A DNA stretch of 64,000 nucleotides, taken from positions 131,292 through 195,291 of the forward strand of contig JAAEUE010000303.1 of assembly GCA_024227565.1 (NCBI GenBank). The letters are read 5' to 3'. The notes under the pieces are model-generated. The model ran no database searches. It worked only from the letters and a program-made list of their open reading frames with translations, and was not told the origin of the DNA. Shown here in pieces: positions 36,612 to 46,041 of this stretch (the stretch's first letter is position 1; every line of letters begins with the position of its first letter). Made by a program: the position numbers and the translations under genes. This DNA comes from Alphaproteobacteria bacterium (GTDB taxonomy: Bacteria; Pseudomonadota; Alphaproteobacteria; Rhizobiales; CAJQND01).

Positions 36612-36769
36612 CGTATCTATCGTCCAGTTCTGTCAGTCCCTCTCTGTCCGCAGTGGCGCATCGCCACCCGGCAGAAGGATTGAAAAATGGGTGAAACCTC
36701 TGTCCAGCCCGCAACTATGCGCAAAAATTCGCCGGTCTGCAAGCCATCACGGCACCTATCGTAAACCCC

Positions 36770-39700
36770 CTAAAACAAGCGCAACGCCGCCGTGTCGTAC
36801 GCGCCTCCGGCGCCTACATAATCTTGCAAGGGCGCAACTTCAAGGGTTCCCGACTTGTAGGCCGCAATTGCGTCTGCTGCGGCCACAGCCCCGGCCAGGG
36901 TCGTATAGTAGGGAATTTTGTTCAGAAGGGCCGCCCGACGCAGAGATTTGCTGTCTTCCTGGGCGGAAGTTCCCTCCGTGGTGTTGATCACCAGCTGAAC
37001 TTCACCATTTACCATGGCGTCGACAATATGGGGCCGGCCTTCCAGAACCTTGTTGATCTGAGCACAATCCACGCCTTGCGCTTCCAGGTGGCGCTGTGTG
37101 CCGCCGGTGGCAACAACGCTGAAGCCAGACGAACTCAGGGTTCGGATCGCCTCAACCACGCCGTCCTTGTCCTCATCTTTCACTGATACAAATACGACAC
37201 CCTCGGTTGGCACCTTGGTGCCGCCACCCAGTTGGCTTTTGGCAAAGGCCATGGCGTAGTTGCGGTCGATGCCCATCACCTCACCGGTTGAGCGCATCTC
37301 CGGACCAAGCAGAATGTCGACACCGGGGAACCTCGCAAACGGGAAGACAGCTTCTTTAACGGCGATATGGCCATTTGTGCTGTTGCTGATTGTGAAGTCA
37401 GCAAGTTTCTCGCCAGCCATGATCCGGGCAGCGATCTTCGCAATCGGCGCCCCAATAACCTTTGCCACGAACGGTACCGTGCGCGAGGCGCGAGGGTTGA
37501 CCTCAAGAATATAGATCGTGCCGTCCTTGATGGCATATTGCACGTTCATAAGCCCGACCACGTTCAGCGCCAGGGCAAGTTTCCGGGTTTGCTCTTCCAA
37601 TTCAACAAGCATTGCCGCATCGAACGAGCGTGGCGGCAGCGAGCAGGCACTGTCACCGGAGTGAACGCCGGCCTCTTCGATATGTTCCATGATGCCGCAA
37701 ACGAACACATCCGCGCCGTCACAAAGCGCATCCACATCAACCTCAATGGCGTTGCGCAGGTAACTGTCGATCAGAACCGGACTGGAGCCGGAAACCACCA
37801 CCGCTTCCTTGATGTAGCGCTCCAGGCTGGAGCGCTCGTGGACGATTTCCATGGCGCGTCCGCCCAACACATAGGATGGGCGAATAACCACCGGATACCC
37901 GATGTTTTCAGCGATCTCGATCGCCTGATCGCCGGAAGACGCAATGCCGTTGTTAGGTTGCGCCAGGTTCAACCTCTCCAGCAAGGCCTTGAAGCGATCG
38001 CGGTCTTCCGCCAAGTCGATGGCATCAGGCGAAGTGCCCAAGATGGGCACACCGGCAGCCTCAAGCTCAGCGGCCAGTTTGAGCGGAGTTTGCCCCCCAA
38101 ACTGGACGATAACGCCTTTCAGTGTGCCAGCTTGATGCTCCACCCGGATGACCTCAAGCACATCTTCGGCGGTCAGAGATTCAAAATAGAGCCGGTCAGA
38201 GGTGTCATAGTCAGTAGAAACCGTCTCCGGATTGCAGTTGACCATAATCGATTCAATGGCCGCCGGCTGAGCTTCAGCCAACGCAAACGCCGCATGACAG
38301 CAACAATAATCAAACTCGATCCCCTGGCCGATCCGGTTAGGGCCGCCTCCCAGAATGATGACCTTTTCCCGTCCTGACGGTAACGCCTCGTCGGCGGCCT
38401 CTCCGTTGATGCCGGTTTCATAGGTCGAATACATATAGGCTGTAGGTGAAGCAAATTCGGCGGCGCAGGTATCGATGCGCTTGTAAACCGGATGAACGCC
38501 AAGCTCTCCGCGTTTCGCTCTCACCTCTTGCTCGCTTAAGCCGGACAGCGTCGCAAGGCGTTCATCGGAGAACCCTGCAGCCTTCAAGGTCCGCATGTTC
38601 CAAGCGTCAGCAGGAAGGCCGTGGACCCGCACGCGGGCTTCTTGATCGAGTATCTCCTGGATGCGCGACAAGAACCACCGGTCAATCTTGCAAGCGTTGT
38701 AAACGTCTTCCTGGCTCGTGCCCGTTCTGAGGGCCTGGGCCACCTTAAGGATCCGGCTAGGGGTTGGCCGGCCGAGCGCCGCGCGTATGGCGTTGCGATT
38801 TTCGTTCTCGTCGTCGCCGAAGCCTTCGATTTCCACCTCATCAAGACCTGACAGACCAATCTCCATGCCGCGGAGCGCCTTTTGAAAGCTCTCCTGGAAG
38901 GTCCGGCCAATGGCCATCACCTCACCAACTGATTTCATGGACGTTGACAGCAACGGCTCAGCGCCCGGGAACTTCTCAAAGGCAAAACGCGGAATTTTAG
39001 TCACGACATAGTCGATGGTCGGCTCAAAAGACGCAGGCGTCGCGCCGCCGGTGATGTCGTTTTCCAGTTCATCCAGCGTGTAGCCCACGGCAAGCTTGGC
39101 AGCCACTTTCGCAATCGGAAAACCTGTGGCCTTGGAGGCCAGAGCAGACGACCGCGAGACGCGCGGGTTCATCTCGATGACAACAAGACGGCCATCTTCC
39201 GGGTTCACTGCGAACTGTACGTTCGAGCCCCCTGTTTCAACCCCGATCTCCCGCAGCACATCAATCGATGCGTTGCGCATCATTTGATATTCTTTGTCCG
39301 TTAGGGTTAGTGCAGGGGCAACAGTGATAGAATCGCCGGTATGAACGCCCATCGGATCGATGTTTTCGATGGAGCAGATAATAATGCAGTTGTCATCCGT
39401 GTCGCGGACGACTTCCATTTCGAACTCTTTCCAGCCCAGAACGGATTCTTCCACCAACACCTCATGAGTGGGAGAGGCCTCAATACCGCCCAGAACCAAA
39501 TCGTAGAGTTCTTCAAGCGTATAGGCGATGCCGCCGCCCAAACCGCCGAGAGTAAAGGAGGGTCGGACGATTGCCGGAAGTCCCGTCTCATTGTGGGCCT
39601 TCAAAGCCTGGATCTGCGCGGTTAGGCGGATTTCTTCCCGGCGACCGATTTCCCCCTGATCCCATTCCAGGCGCGCAGCCTGGCGTTGTTCATCGGTCTT

Positions 39701-40207
39701 CGCCTTCGCCATCAGGTCGGCATAGGCCTGCTCATTCTTGTGTTTAAGGTCCGATGTATTGACGAACGCAGAGCGCGGCGTGGCCAGCCCGATCTTCTGC
39801 ATGGCTTGGCGGAACAGATCCCGGTCTTCGGCCTTGTCGATCACGTGCGCCTTGGCGCCAATCATCTGCACGCCAAACTCTTCCAGCACGCCCAGCTTGT
39901 TGAGGCTAAGGGCACAGTTCAAAGCAGTTTGACCGCCCATGGTGGGCAACAGCGCGTCTGGGCGCTCACGTTCGATAATCTTGGCAACCACTTCCGGCGT
40001 GATGGGCTCCACATATGTGGCATCCGCCAGATCGGGATCGGTCATGATCGTAGCCGGATTGGAATTGACCAGAATGATCCGATACCCCTCCTGCTTCAGC
40101 GCTTTGCAGGCTTGGGTTCCTGAATAATCAAATTCACAGGCCTGGCCGATCACGATCGGCCCGGCCCCAATAATCAGGATGGACTTGATGTCTGTACGTT
40201 TTGGCAT
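36770..40207 (-). CDS. carB: Carbamoyl-phosphate synthase large subunit
   Basis: 1145 residues from ATG 40207, where [20 protein letters not shown] is the universal N-terminus; the 54 extra open codons upstream are not coding. Two tandem ATP-grasp halves: first carboxyphosphate domain with [23 protein letters not shown] and [20 protein letters not shown], and the second, carbamoyl-phosphate domain with [33 protein letters not shown] and [20 protein letters not shown]. The C-terminal MGS-like allosteric domain ends [20 protein letters not shown]. It supplies carbamoyl phosphate for arginine and pyrimidine synthesis, with CarA encoded elsewhere. Confidence 0.97.
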   Translation of the reverse strand: MPKRTDIKSILIIGAGPIVIGQACEFDYSGTQACKALKQEGYRIILVNSNPATIMTDPDLADATYVEPITPEVVAKIIERERPDALLPTMGGQTALNCALSLNKLGVLEEFGVQMIGAKAHVIDKAEDRDLFRQAMQKIGLATPRSAFVNTSDLKHKNEQAYADLMAKAKTDEQRQAARLEWDQGEIGRREEIRLTAQIQALKAHNETGLPAIVRPSFTLGGLGGGIAYTLEELYDLVLGGIEASPTHEVLVEESVLGWKEFEMEVVRDTDDNCIIICSIENIDPMGVHTGDSITVAPALTLTDKEYQMMRNASIDVLREIGVETGGSNVQFAVNPEDGRLVVIEMNPRVSRSSALASKATGFPIAKVAAKLAVGYTLDELENDITGGATPASFEPTIDYVVTKIPRFAFEKFPGAEPLLSTSMKSVGEVMAIGRTFQESFQKALRGMEIGLSGLDEVEIEGFGDDENENRNAIRAALGRPTPSRILKVAQALRTGTSQEDVYNACKIDRWFLSRIQEILDQEARVRVHGLPADAWNMRTLKAAGFSDERLATLSGLSEQEVRAKRGELGVHPVYKRIDTCAAEFASPTAYMYSTYETGINGEAADEALPSGREKVIILGGGPNRIGQGIEFDYCCCHAAFALAEAQPAAIESIMVNCNPETVSTDYDTSDRLYFESLTAEDVLEVIRVEHQAGTLKGVIVQFGGQTPLKLAAELEAAGVPILGTSPDAIDLAEDRDRFKALLERLNLAQPNNGIASSGDQAIEIAENIGYPVVIRPSYVLGGRAMEIVHERSSLERYIKEAVVVSGSSPVLIDSYLRNAIEVDVDALCDGADVFVCGIMEHIEEAGVHSGDSACSLPPRSFDAAMLVELEEQTRKLALALNVVGLMNVQYAIKDGTIYILEVNPRASRTVPFVAKVIGAPIAKIAARIMAGEKLADFTISNSTNGHIAVKEAVFPFARFPGVDILLGPEMRSTGEVMGIDRNYAMAFAKSQLGGGTKVPTEGVVFVSVKDEDKDGVVEAIRTLSSSGFSVVATGGTQRHLEAQGVDCAQINKVLEGRPHIVDAMVNGEVQLVINTTEGTSAQEDSKSLRRAALLNKIPYYTTLAGAVAAADAIAAYKSGTLEVAPLQDYVGAGGAYDTAALRLF

Positions 40208-40369
40208 GAAAAGTGAAAAACTCACGCGAATTTGGCGGGTTCTAACGCACCTGGGGCGGAGTCGGAAGAGGATAAATGCGTTGTCTACAAGACAGTGATG
40301 CCGCAGGGGGATGGATTTGGCGGGAATCCGCCAAAATAACACCTTACACAGCAAGCGCAGCAGTGGCAT

Positions 40370-40843
40370 TCACTCTCGGGAATTACGGTTTTTCAGCAGA
40401 CTGTCCCGCATGGCGCCTATTGCAACGACAAGATCTGACAGTTTGTCTAACTGAACTCCGGTGTCAGCGATTATGCAATCGGTGATGTTTGGGGCTTCCT
40501 TCTCCAACGCTCGGCCGCTTGGCGTTAGATACAAGAACACTTGCCGCTCATCTTGCCTGCCGCGCCGGCGCTCAACATGCCCCAGCTTTTCCAGGCGCTT
40601 CAGAACGGGTGTCAAGGTGCTGGTTTCCGCAAACAGCCGCTTGCAGAGCTGCCCAACCGTAATGCCGTCGCCCTCCCAGAGACCAACAAGAGCAATGTAT
40701 TGAGGATAGGTGAGCCCCAACACGCTCAGATGGGGCTGGTAGCTCCGGTTCATTGCATGATTGGCCGAATACAAGGCAAAGCAGATCAATACTTCAGCCC
40801 GGCTGGGCAGTTCGAGGTCGGAGGCATCGTCTGAACTAGACAT
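40370..40843 (-). CDS. ohrR: OhrR-type MarR peroxide-sensing repressor
   Basis: 157 residues from ATG 40843; the longer frame to 40930 runs through the divergent promoter. The N-terminus has the OhrR element EVLICFALYSANHAMNRSYQ with Cys21 in the place of the reactive Cys (Cys15/22 in known OhrR), followed by LGLTYPQYIALVGLWEGDGI and the recognition helix STLTPVLKRLEKLGHVERRR with wing GRQDERQVFLYLTPSGR. It should sense organic hydroperoxides by Cys oxidation and release its operator. It does not face an ohr gene but a small unknown gene across 125 bp that hold a promoter and a palindrome. Confidence 0.88.
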   Translation of the reverse strand: MSSSDDASDLELPSRAEVLICFALYSANHAMNRSYQPHLSVLGLTYPQYIALVGLWEGDGITVGQLCKRLFAETSTLTPVLKRLEKLGHVERRRGRQDERQVFLYLTPSGRALEKEAPNITDCIIADTGVQLDKLSDLVVAIGAMRDSLLKNRNSRE

Positions 40844-40893
40844 GTTCTGAGGTCCAAGAGTTATGGCCTTGTGGCTTTCTGCGATGAAAGCGA

Positions 40894-40922
40894 TTGACAC
40901 ACAGGTCAACGCTTCATAGTTA
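40894..40922 (+). promoter_or_regulatory. Candidate sigma-70 promoter for the small gene at 40969
   Basis: TTGACA at 40894-40899 and TAGTTA at 40917-40922 with a 17-bp spacer, 47 bp upstream of the start codon. The -35 hexamer is part of an inverted repeat TTGAC-N6-GTCAA (40894-40909). The candidate OhrR operator begins exactly at the end of the -10. Confidence 0.5.
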
Positions 40923-40937
40923 TATCGCACACGATAT
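40922..40937. promoter_or_regulatory. Palindromic operator candidate for the OhrR-type repressor
   Basis: ATATCG-CACA-CGATAT is a perfect 6-bp inverted repeat with a 4-bp centre placed between the -10 box and the ribosome-binding site of the divergent gene. MarR/OhrR dimers bind such 16-20 bp palindromes; here it would block transcription initiation or early elongation of the small gene. Position 79-94 bp upstream of ohrR would also allow autoregulation. Confidence 0.55.
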
Positions 40938-40968
40938 TATCGAACAACATATAAATTTGGAGAATCCC

Positions 40969-41190
40969 ATGTCCTGGCTACCGTCGCTCATCACCGAAAT
41001 CCCCGAAGAAGGCTTCGACGTTGCAATTAAGCTGTCTCGGATGGGAGTCAAGAAAACCCAGCCAGACGATGCGGCCAGGCTGCGTATGCGGGCAATCTAT
41101 GAAAATGATGCAGACAGTCTGACCATGGCGTCACACGTGATTGCCACCAATTTTCAGACGGTCGCAGCCGCCAACAACTACTGGAAATGA
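40969..41190 (+). CDS. Small protein of unknown function, divergent from ohrR
   Basis: 73 residues from ATG 40969, which has GGAG eight bases upstream; an in-frame codon at 40894 lies inside the promoter and is rejected. Not recognised as a known family. It has no Cys, so it is not Ohr or another thiol peroxidase, no signal peptide and no membrane helix. Sequence features: an N-terminal hydrophobic/acidic stretch MSWLPSLITEIPEEGFDVAI, a basic centre MGVKKTQPDDAARLRMRAIY, and a polar helix ending AAANNYWK. Because it is the only gene facing an OhrR-type repressor, induction by organic hydroperoxides is predicted. Confidence 0.7.
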   Translation: MSWLPSLITEIPEEGFDVAIKLSRMGVKKTQPDDAARLRMRAIYENDADSLTMASHVIATNFQTVAAANNYWK

Positions 41191-41545
41191 GAATTCGGCC
41201 CTTTACCAGGCCGTTGCACCCAGGATTTCCCAAGCGTCTTCGTCTTTAGGGCGTGCGGGAATGCACTTTCTATGATTGGCTGCAGCATGTTTTTCGAACC
41301 TGGCTCTAACGATGTTTAAGGTGGCAAGAGGCACAGGTTGGGCCGGGCTCCCAAAAAGGAGCTTTTGAATGTTGGTTGTAAACCGTTCCATCGTCACGCT
41401 GCCGTTCGCCCTTATCACCGTGAACCATCATCTTGCTCCTCCGCACCTTGACGAATGGTTAACGGCAAAATCGTTTGCGTTCCCGGCAAATGTTGAGGCA
41501 TTCTGACATCTCGTTTGGCGCAGCGTGCGCAGAGTTTGGAAACTC
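41191..41545. other. Intergenic stretch before the exporter leader, 355 bp
   Basis: Contains only the weakly supported small minus-strand ORFs described at 41203-41431. Its right end (41432-41545) should hold the promoter of the exporter leader RNA; no unambiguous -35/-10 pair was identified, though TTGACG occurs at 41448-41453. A 5-bp stem hairpin GCGCA-GCG-TGCGC (41518-41530) and a second, GAGTT-TGGA-AACTC (41532-41545), stand directly before the leader-peptide start. Confidence 0.45.
41203..41418 (-). CDS. Possible small hypothetical protein
   Basis: A 71-codon frame (GTG 41418, internal ATG 41391) without recognised domains. The translated C-terminal half (VPLATLNIVRARFEKHAAAN, then RPKDEDAWEILGATAW) has protein-like composition. 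The best ribosome-binding site in the area, GGAGG, belongs to an ATG at 41431 in a different frame that gives only 41 codons (41306-41431). Either the longer frame is coupled to that short one, or neither is a gene. Convergent with the small gene at 40969, 12 bp apart. Confidence 0.25.
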   Translation of the reverse strand: MIRANGSVTMERFTTNIQKLLFGSPAQPVPLATLNIVRARFEKHAAANHRKCIPARPKDEDAWEILGATAW

Positions 41546-41599
41546 ATGTCGAAGAACAAGACAGCAGTCGTGGTGAGAGATTGGCGCATGGGCCGGTAA
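41546..41599 (+). CDS. Putative 17-residue leader peptide
   Basis: ATG 41546 to TAA 41597-41599 encodes MSKNKTAVVVRDWRMGR. A weak ribosome-binding sequence (GGA) lies in the loop of the hairpin GAGTT-TGGA-AACTC that ends flush with the ATG. The peptide has three consecutive Val codons and clusters of Lys/Arg. It is not rich in one amino acid as in biosynthetic operon leaders, which fits an antibiotic- or translation-sensing leader better than an amino-acid sensor. Translation has not been shown. Confidence 0.55.
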   Translation: MSKNKTAVVVRDWRMGR

Positions 41600-41624
41600 C
41601 GGACCCCATACTGAACTCTCATGC

Positions 41625-41654
41625 GCCCCCGAAATTCTTCGGGGGCTTTTTTTT
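41625..41654 (+). terminator. Intrinsic terminator within the exporter leader
   Basis: Perfect 9-bp stem GCCCCCGAA / TTCGGGGGC with a 4-base loop ATTC, followed by eight T. It is one of the strongest rho-independent terminators possible and lies only 31 bp before the exporter start codon, so without read-through the exporter would not be made from the leader promoter. Confidence 0.92.
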
Positions 41655-41684
41655 GCGCCGGGTCATCCCGGCTGGAAGGCACAG

Positions 41685-42884
41685 ATGTTTAACGCCGCCA
41701 CATCGCCGCCCCGTGTCGCGAGCCTGATTATGCTCGCCGGGCTCTCGGTGCTGTCGTTGAACATGTTCTTGCCCTCTCTCTCCAACATGGCCGAAACATT
41801 CCAGGTCGACTACGCCGTCGCGAGCCTGGCGATTGCTGGTTATCTCGCCATGACGGCCGTGTTGCAGCTGGTTATTGGGCCTCTATCGGACCGCTATGGA
41901 CGCAGGCCAGTGTTACTGGCCGGATTGCTGATCTTCAGTGTGGCCTCATTTGGATGTGTTCTGGCTACCAACATTTGGGCTTTTCTGGCCTTTCGCCTGG
42001 CCCAGGGCGTAATCATCTCCGGTTGGGTGATCTCCATGGCCGTCATCCGCGACACCTCCGAGCCACGGGAGGCCGCCAGCCTGATTGGCTATGTCACCAT
42101 GGCCATGGCCATTGCCCCCATGTTGGGGCCAATGGTTGGCGGCGTGTTCGATGAGCTCTTCGGCTGGCGGTCCAGCTTTGTGTTTTATGCCGTAGCCGGA
42201 ACGGCGATGCTGGTCATTTGCTGGGCAGATGTGGGTGAAACCAACACATCGCCCTCTGAAACCTTGGCAAGCCAGATCCAGAGCTATCCGGAACTGTTCA
42301 GCTCCCGCCGGTTTTGGGGTTATGCCCTGTGCATGGCGTTTTCGACAGGCTCGTTTTATGCCTTTTTGGCTGGAGTTCCGCTTGTGGCAGAGACGATCTT
42401 CAAACTGTCACCTTCATCACTGGGGTTCTATATGGGCACGATTACCTCTGGTTTCATGGTCGGCAGTTTCCTGTCGGGCCGTTATTCCAGGCGCTTTGCC
42501 CTCACAACAATAGTTCTGGCCGGAAGGGTCGTTGCGTGCACTGGCCTCATCGTTGGCTTGGCGTTCTTGTTTGCGGGCGCCATCCATGTGGCCACATTGT
42601 TCGGTGCGGTGATCCTGGTTGGCCTGGGCAATGGGTTGACAACGCCTGGCTGCAGCGCTGGCGTCTTGTCGGTTCGTCCCAAGCTGGCGGGCAGCGCATC
42701 TGGGCTCGCCGGAGCATTGTCCGTTGGCGGCGGCGCCACTTTGTCGTCGATCACCAGTGTCATGCTCACCGAAGGCGACGCAGCCCTTACCCTGCTGGGC
42801 ATGATGCTGTTCTGCTCAGTTATGGGATTACTCGCAACGCTCTATGTCATGCGCATCGACCGAAGCGAGGGCCGCAAGCGCTAA
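41685..42884 (+). CDS. MFS multidrug exporter, Bcr/CflA subfamily
   Basis: 399-residue inner-membrane protein with twelve predicted helices and the DHA1 signatures: the loop 2-3 motif GPLSDRYGRRPVLLAGLLIF, the helix 5 element AMAIAPMLGPMVGGVFDELF-GWRSSF and a Glu/Arg pair RDTSEPREA. Bcr/CflA proteins export bicyclomycin, chloramphenicol/florfenicol or sulfonamides by proton antiport; which drug is not predictable. AAGG lies nine bases before ATG 41685. The strong terminator directly upstream makes this gene conditional on leader read-through. Confidence 0.92.
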   Translation: MFNAATSPPRVASLIMLAGLSVLSLNMFLPSLSNMAETFQVDYAVASLAIAGYLAMTAVLQLVIGPLSDRYGRRPVLLAGLLIFSVASFGCVLATNIWAFLAFRLAQGVIISGWVISMAVIRDTSEPREAASLIGYVTMAMAIAPMLGPMVGGVFDELFGWRSSFVFYAVAGTAMLVICWADVGETNTSPSETLASQIQSYPELFSSRRFWGYALCMAFSTGSFYAFLAGVPLVAETIFKLSPSSLGFYMGTITSGFMVGSFLSGRYSRRFALTTIVLAGRVVACTGLIVGLAFLFAGAIHVATLFGAVILVGLGNGLTTPGCSAGVLSVRPKLAGSASGLAGALSVGGGATLSSITSVMLTEGDAALTLLGMMLFCSVMGLLATLYVMRIDRSEGRKR

Positions 42885-42890
42885 TCGGCC

Positions 42891-44549
42891 CTATTTCGCC
42901 CGAGAGTCATGTAGTTGGCCTGCCTGTTCAAGGATCGGATAGGCCACTGACGCAAAATGCGAGTTGACGCGTTTCAAATCGCGCACGAGATCAATGTGGT
43001 AGTTGCTCGAAGCCATCGTCTTGGGCTTGCGTTTGCTGAGCCGCACCAGGTGGCTGTCGATGCTCTCTTGCTCCATGGCGCGCAACTTGGTCTTGCGCTC
43101 CAAAAGCTTGTGGGCATTGGCCACGTTGGGTTCCATGAACACCTGGGAGGCCAGCAGAATGGTCTCACACACGTAAGCATGGATATCGGCCACCTCTTGT
43201 GCGCCCCGCCGGGTGAAAACCGCCTGACTGGCGATTTTCTGGCGCACCGTGTCGAGCAAATTGCGGTCGATCACATCGCCGGCGCTCTCCAGATGGGTGG
43301 TAAAGGAAATGATATCCAGCGCCCTCCGGCTCTCATCCTGCTCAAGCTCAGAACGGGTCAACTCAGTGACATAGAGCTTGATGGCCTCATAGAGGCTATC
43401 CACCTTGTCATCCAGCTTGGAGGCCTGATCGCACAATTTCGGATCGTTCTTTTCCAGGGCATCGATGGAATCGGTCAACATCTCCTGGACACAGTCCACC
43501 ATACGCAAGGTTTCACGTGCGGCCATGGACAAGGCCACATTCGGCAGATTGGTAGCCGACGCATCCAGGTGCTGGGGGGCAAGCTCATCGGCCACATTGT
43601 TGGATTCGCTCACCAGATGCTCGAGCAAGCGGCTCATGACACCGGTGAAAAGGATAAATCCGGCCACCAGGACTACGTTGAACAGAATATGGGAGAGAAT
43701 GATGAGCTGGCCGATGGTGTAGTCGGTTTCGGTCAACCAAGCGGCCCATAAAGGCAAGGTGACCGCTGCGATCAACACCCCAACAATCCGGAAAAGCAGA
43801 TTTCCCAGAGTGACCTGACGGGCCGGGTGGCGCTCAGACAGGGTCATGACAACCGCCGGCACCGCAGCGCCTGCGTTGACGCCCAGCATGAGCGAGAACG
43901 CCAGCTGGTCGTGATTCAACACCCCGGCACTGGCAAGGCCCGCCACCAACAACAACACCACAAGGCTTGAATGAGACAACCAGGTGAGGACAGCCGCCAA
44001 CAAGATTGCCAACACAGGCTCATTGCCCAAGGCACTCAAAACCTGATGCACAATATCGCTTTGCTTCAAAACCGATGCGCTGGTGGAGAGCAGCGACAGC
44101 GCCAGGAAGATCATGCCAAGGCCCATGGCCACCCGGCCGAGCTGCTTGGCCGTGGGGCCCCTTTTTTCAGAACTGGCGTGGAGCACATAGCCGCCCAGCA
44201 TGAGCAGAGGCCAGGTTTCGCGGATATTCAGGGCCAAAAGTTGCGCCGCCAACGCACTGCCCAAATCTGCCCCCAGAAGTATTGCAAGCCCGGCGGAAAC
44301 TTTGAGAACCCCAACACTGGCAAAGGCGGAGGCCAAAAGGGCCACCGCCGTTGAACTTTGCAACACCAATGCTGAAGCCACGCCAACCAGCGCAGCGCCA
44401 AAGCGGTTACGCACACCTGAACTCAAAAAGGCACGAATGCTCGCGCCATACGCCCGAATCATACCCGTGCGCATCATACGAGCGCCCCACAGCAAAAGAG
44501 CTGCTGCGCCCGCAATTCTAATCAATAACTCAGTGCCAGTCGTCTCCAT
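42891..44549 (-). CDS. Na/Pi-cotransporter family protein with C-terminal PhoU-like domain
   Basis: 552 residues. The N-terminal 320 form a membrane domain with two inverted repeats; the first contains ALVLQSSTAVALLASAFASV (QSST is the family motif) and LLGADLGSALAAQLLALNIR, the second SHSSLVVLLLVAGLASAGVL and LMLGVNAGAAVPAVVMTLSE. Residues about 335-540 are a helical PhoU-like domain (SKLDDKVDSLYEAIKLYVTE). These NptA-type proteins move phosphate with sodium; in bacteria they may export excess Pi. It begins 19 bp after the stop of phnY, so it belongs to the phn operon, where phosphonate cleavage releases Pi. Convergent with the exporter gene, 6 bp apart. Confidence 0.92.
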   Translation of the reverse strand: METTGTELLIRIAGAAALLLWGARMMRTGMIRAYGASIRAFLSSGVRNRFGAALVGVASALVLQSSTAVALLASAFASVGVLKVSAGLAILLGADLGSALAAQLLALNIRETWPLLMLGGYVLHASSEKRGPTAKQLGRVAMGLGMIFLALSLLSTSASVLKQSDIVHQVLSALGNEPVLAILLAAVLTWLSHSSLVVLLLVAGLASAGVLNHDQLAFSLMLGVNAGAAVPAVVMTLSERHPARQVTLGNLLFRIVGVLIAAVTLPLWAAWLTETDYTIGQLIILSHILFNVVLVAGFILFTGVMSRLLEHLVSESNNVADELAPQHLDASATNLPNVALSMAARETLRMVDCVQEMLTDSIDALEKNDPKLCDQASKLDDKVDSLYEAIKLYVTELTRSELEQDESRRALDIISFTTHLESAGDVIDRNLLDTVRQKIASQAVFTRRGAQEVADIHAYVCETILLASQVFMEPNVANAHKLLERKTKLRAMEQESIDSHLVRLSKRKPKTMASSNYHIDLVRDLKRVNSHFASVAYPILEQAGQLHDSRAK

Positions 44550-44568
44550 ATGTGCGGTCAGGCGTCTC

Positions 44569-46029
44569 CTAGGCCGGCCAAGGCAGGGAGTAGGTCTTCA
44601 CGTTGGTGAAATACTTCATGGCTTCCTGCACGCCTTCCTTCACGCCATTGCCGGAATCCTTGATGCCGCCGAACGGTGACATTTCAATCCGGTAGCCGGG
44701 CACTTCCCAGATGTTCACGGTGCCCACGTTGAGCTCGCTCACATATTTGGTGATGCGGTCCAGCCGGTTGGTGCACACGCCAGATGAGAGGCCAAACGGT
44801 GTTGAATTGGAGATCTTGATCACCTCGTCATCATCGTTCGGAACGCGGACGATGGGAACGATGGGCCCGAAGGTCTCATCAAACACCAGTTCACTCTCGT
44901 GCGGCACATGATCAACCACGATGGGCGGCAAAACAGCGCCTTCACGGCCAGGGTTGTAAAGGATCTCTGCGCCCTGCTCGGCCGCCTTGTGCACACGGGC
45001 TTCGAACACTTTGGCCGCTTCTTCGTGCACCACAGTGCCCAGATCGGTTTCAGGGTCCATGGGATCACCAAATTTGATCTTCTTGGCTTTCTCCAGAACC
45101 AGTTCACTCAGCCGGTCGGCAATCTTCTCTTGGGCCAAAATGCGCTTCACGGCCGTGCAGCGCTGACCTGAGTTCTTGGTGGCGCCGGCAACGGCCAGTT
45201 CTGCGGCCTTGTCGAGATCTTCATCGCTCAGATCGTTGAGCACGATCAGCGGATCGTTGCCGCCAAGCTCCAGCGCCGAGCGCCGATAGCCAGCCTTATT
45301 CGCAATCATTTTCCCAACCCGGACGCCGCCGGTGAAGGTGATCAGCTCGATGTTTTCGTTGGTCACCATTTCATCGCCGATATCTTCCGGCATGCCGGTG
45401 ACGATCTGGAACATTTCCGGCGGCAAGCCGGCATCATAGAGCAGATCTGCAAGGGCGATGGCCGAGAGCGGCGTGAGCTCGGTTGGCTTACACACCAAGC
45501 AGTTGTTGGTGGCAATCGCCGGCGCAATCTTGTGGGCCACCATGTTGATGGGGTGGTTGAACGGTGTGATGGCGGAAATCGTCTTCACCGGCTCACGCAT
45601 GGTGTAGATCTTCCGCGCCTTGCCGTGCGGTGTCAGATCGCAGGAGAACACCTCGCCATCATCCTGGATGCAAAGCTGGCCGGACAGGGTGAACACATCA
45701 TAGGCCCGGCCCACCTCATATTGCGCATCCTTCGTGGAGATGCCGAGTTCCAGGGTCAGCACTTCGGCCAGCGCATCGCGGCGCTCACGCAGCAGGTCAC
45801 CAGCACGGAACAGGATCTGCTGGCGCTCATAGCGGGTGAGCTTGGACTGGAAGTCAGCAGCAATCTGAAAGGCTTGCTTAGCGTGGCTCGCATTGCCCGC
45901 TGGCACCGTGCCGATCACCTCATTGGTGTAGGGGTAGTGCACATTCACCACACCGTCCGCATCCACCTTTTTGCCGCCAATCCTCATGGATTCGGAGATA
46001 ACGGGCCGTGCTTTGCTCATCTCGTTCAT
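44569..46029 (-). CDS. phnY: Phosphonoacetaldehyde dehydrogenase
   Basis: NAD-dependent aldehyde dehydrogenase of 486 residues that oxidises phosphonoacetaldehyde to phosphonoacetate. Family motifs: [20 protein letters not shown] (cofactor site), [12 protein letters not shown] with the general-base Glu, catalytic Cys in [13 protein letters not shown], and [20 protein letters not shown] near the end. The assignment to PhnY rather than a generic aldehyde dehydrogenase rests on its place between phnA (12 bp) and the Pi transporter gene in a phnW-phnA-phnY operon, the order described in Sinorhizobium meliloti. Confidence 0.93.
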   Translation of the reverse strand: MNEMSKARPVISESMRIGGKKVDADGVVNVHYPYTNEVIGTVPAGNASHAKQAFQIAADFQSKLTRYERQQILFRAGDLLRERRDALAEVLTLELGISTKDAQYEVGRAYDVFTLSGQLCIQDDGEVFSCDLTPHGKARKIYTMREPVKTISAITPFNHPINMVAHKIAPAIATNNCLVCKPTELTPLSAIALADLLYDAGLPPEMFQIVTGMPEDIGDEMVTNENIELITFTGGVRVGKMIANKAGYRRSALELGGNDPLIVLNDLSDEDLDKAAELAVAGATKNSGQRCTAVKRILAQEKIADRLSELVLEKAKKIKFGDPMDPETDLGTVVHEEAAKVFEARVHKAAEQGAEILYNPGREGAVLPPIVVDHVPHESELVFDETFGPIVPIVRVPNDDDEVIKISNSTPFGLSSGVCTNRLDRITKYVSELNVGTVNIWEVPGYRIEMSPFGGIKDSGNGVKEGVQEAMKYFTNVKTYSLPWPA

Positions 46030-46041
46030 GATTTCAAAGTC

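Larger units (their letters stand above)
41518..41684 (+). promoter_or_regulatory. Transcription-attenuator leader of the Bcr/CflA-type exporter gene
   Basis: The leader contains, in order, two small hairpins (41518-41530, 41532-41545), a 17-codon reading frame (41546-41599), a segment GGCGCATG (41583-41590) inside codons 13-15 of that frame, its perfect complement CATGCGCC (41620-41627), and an intrinsic terminator (41625-41654) whose 5' arm overlaps the complement. The two structures are mutually exclusive. A ribosome that stalls early would leave GGCGCATG free to capture the terminator arm and allow read-through; a ribosome reaching the stop codon would cover it and allow termination. The exporter ATG is at 41685. 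The mechanism is inference; the pairing geometry is seen in the sequence. Confidence 0.7.

Noticed and set aside
37367..38377. 336-codon plus-strand ORF
   Set aside because: Lies entirely inside carB on the other strand, whose motifs are unambiguous. A high-GC mirror frame.
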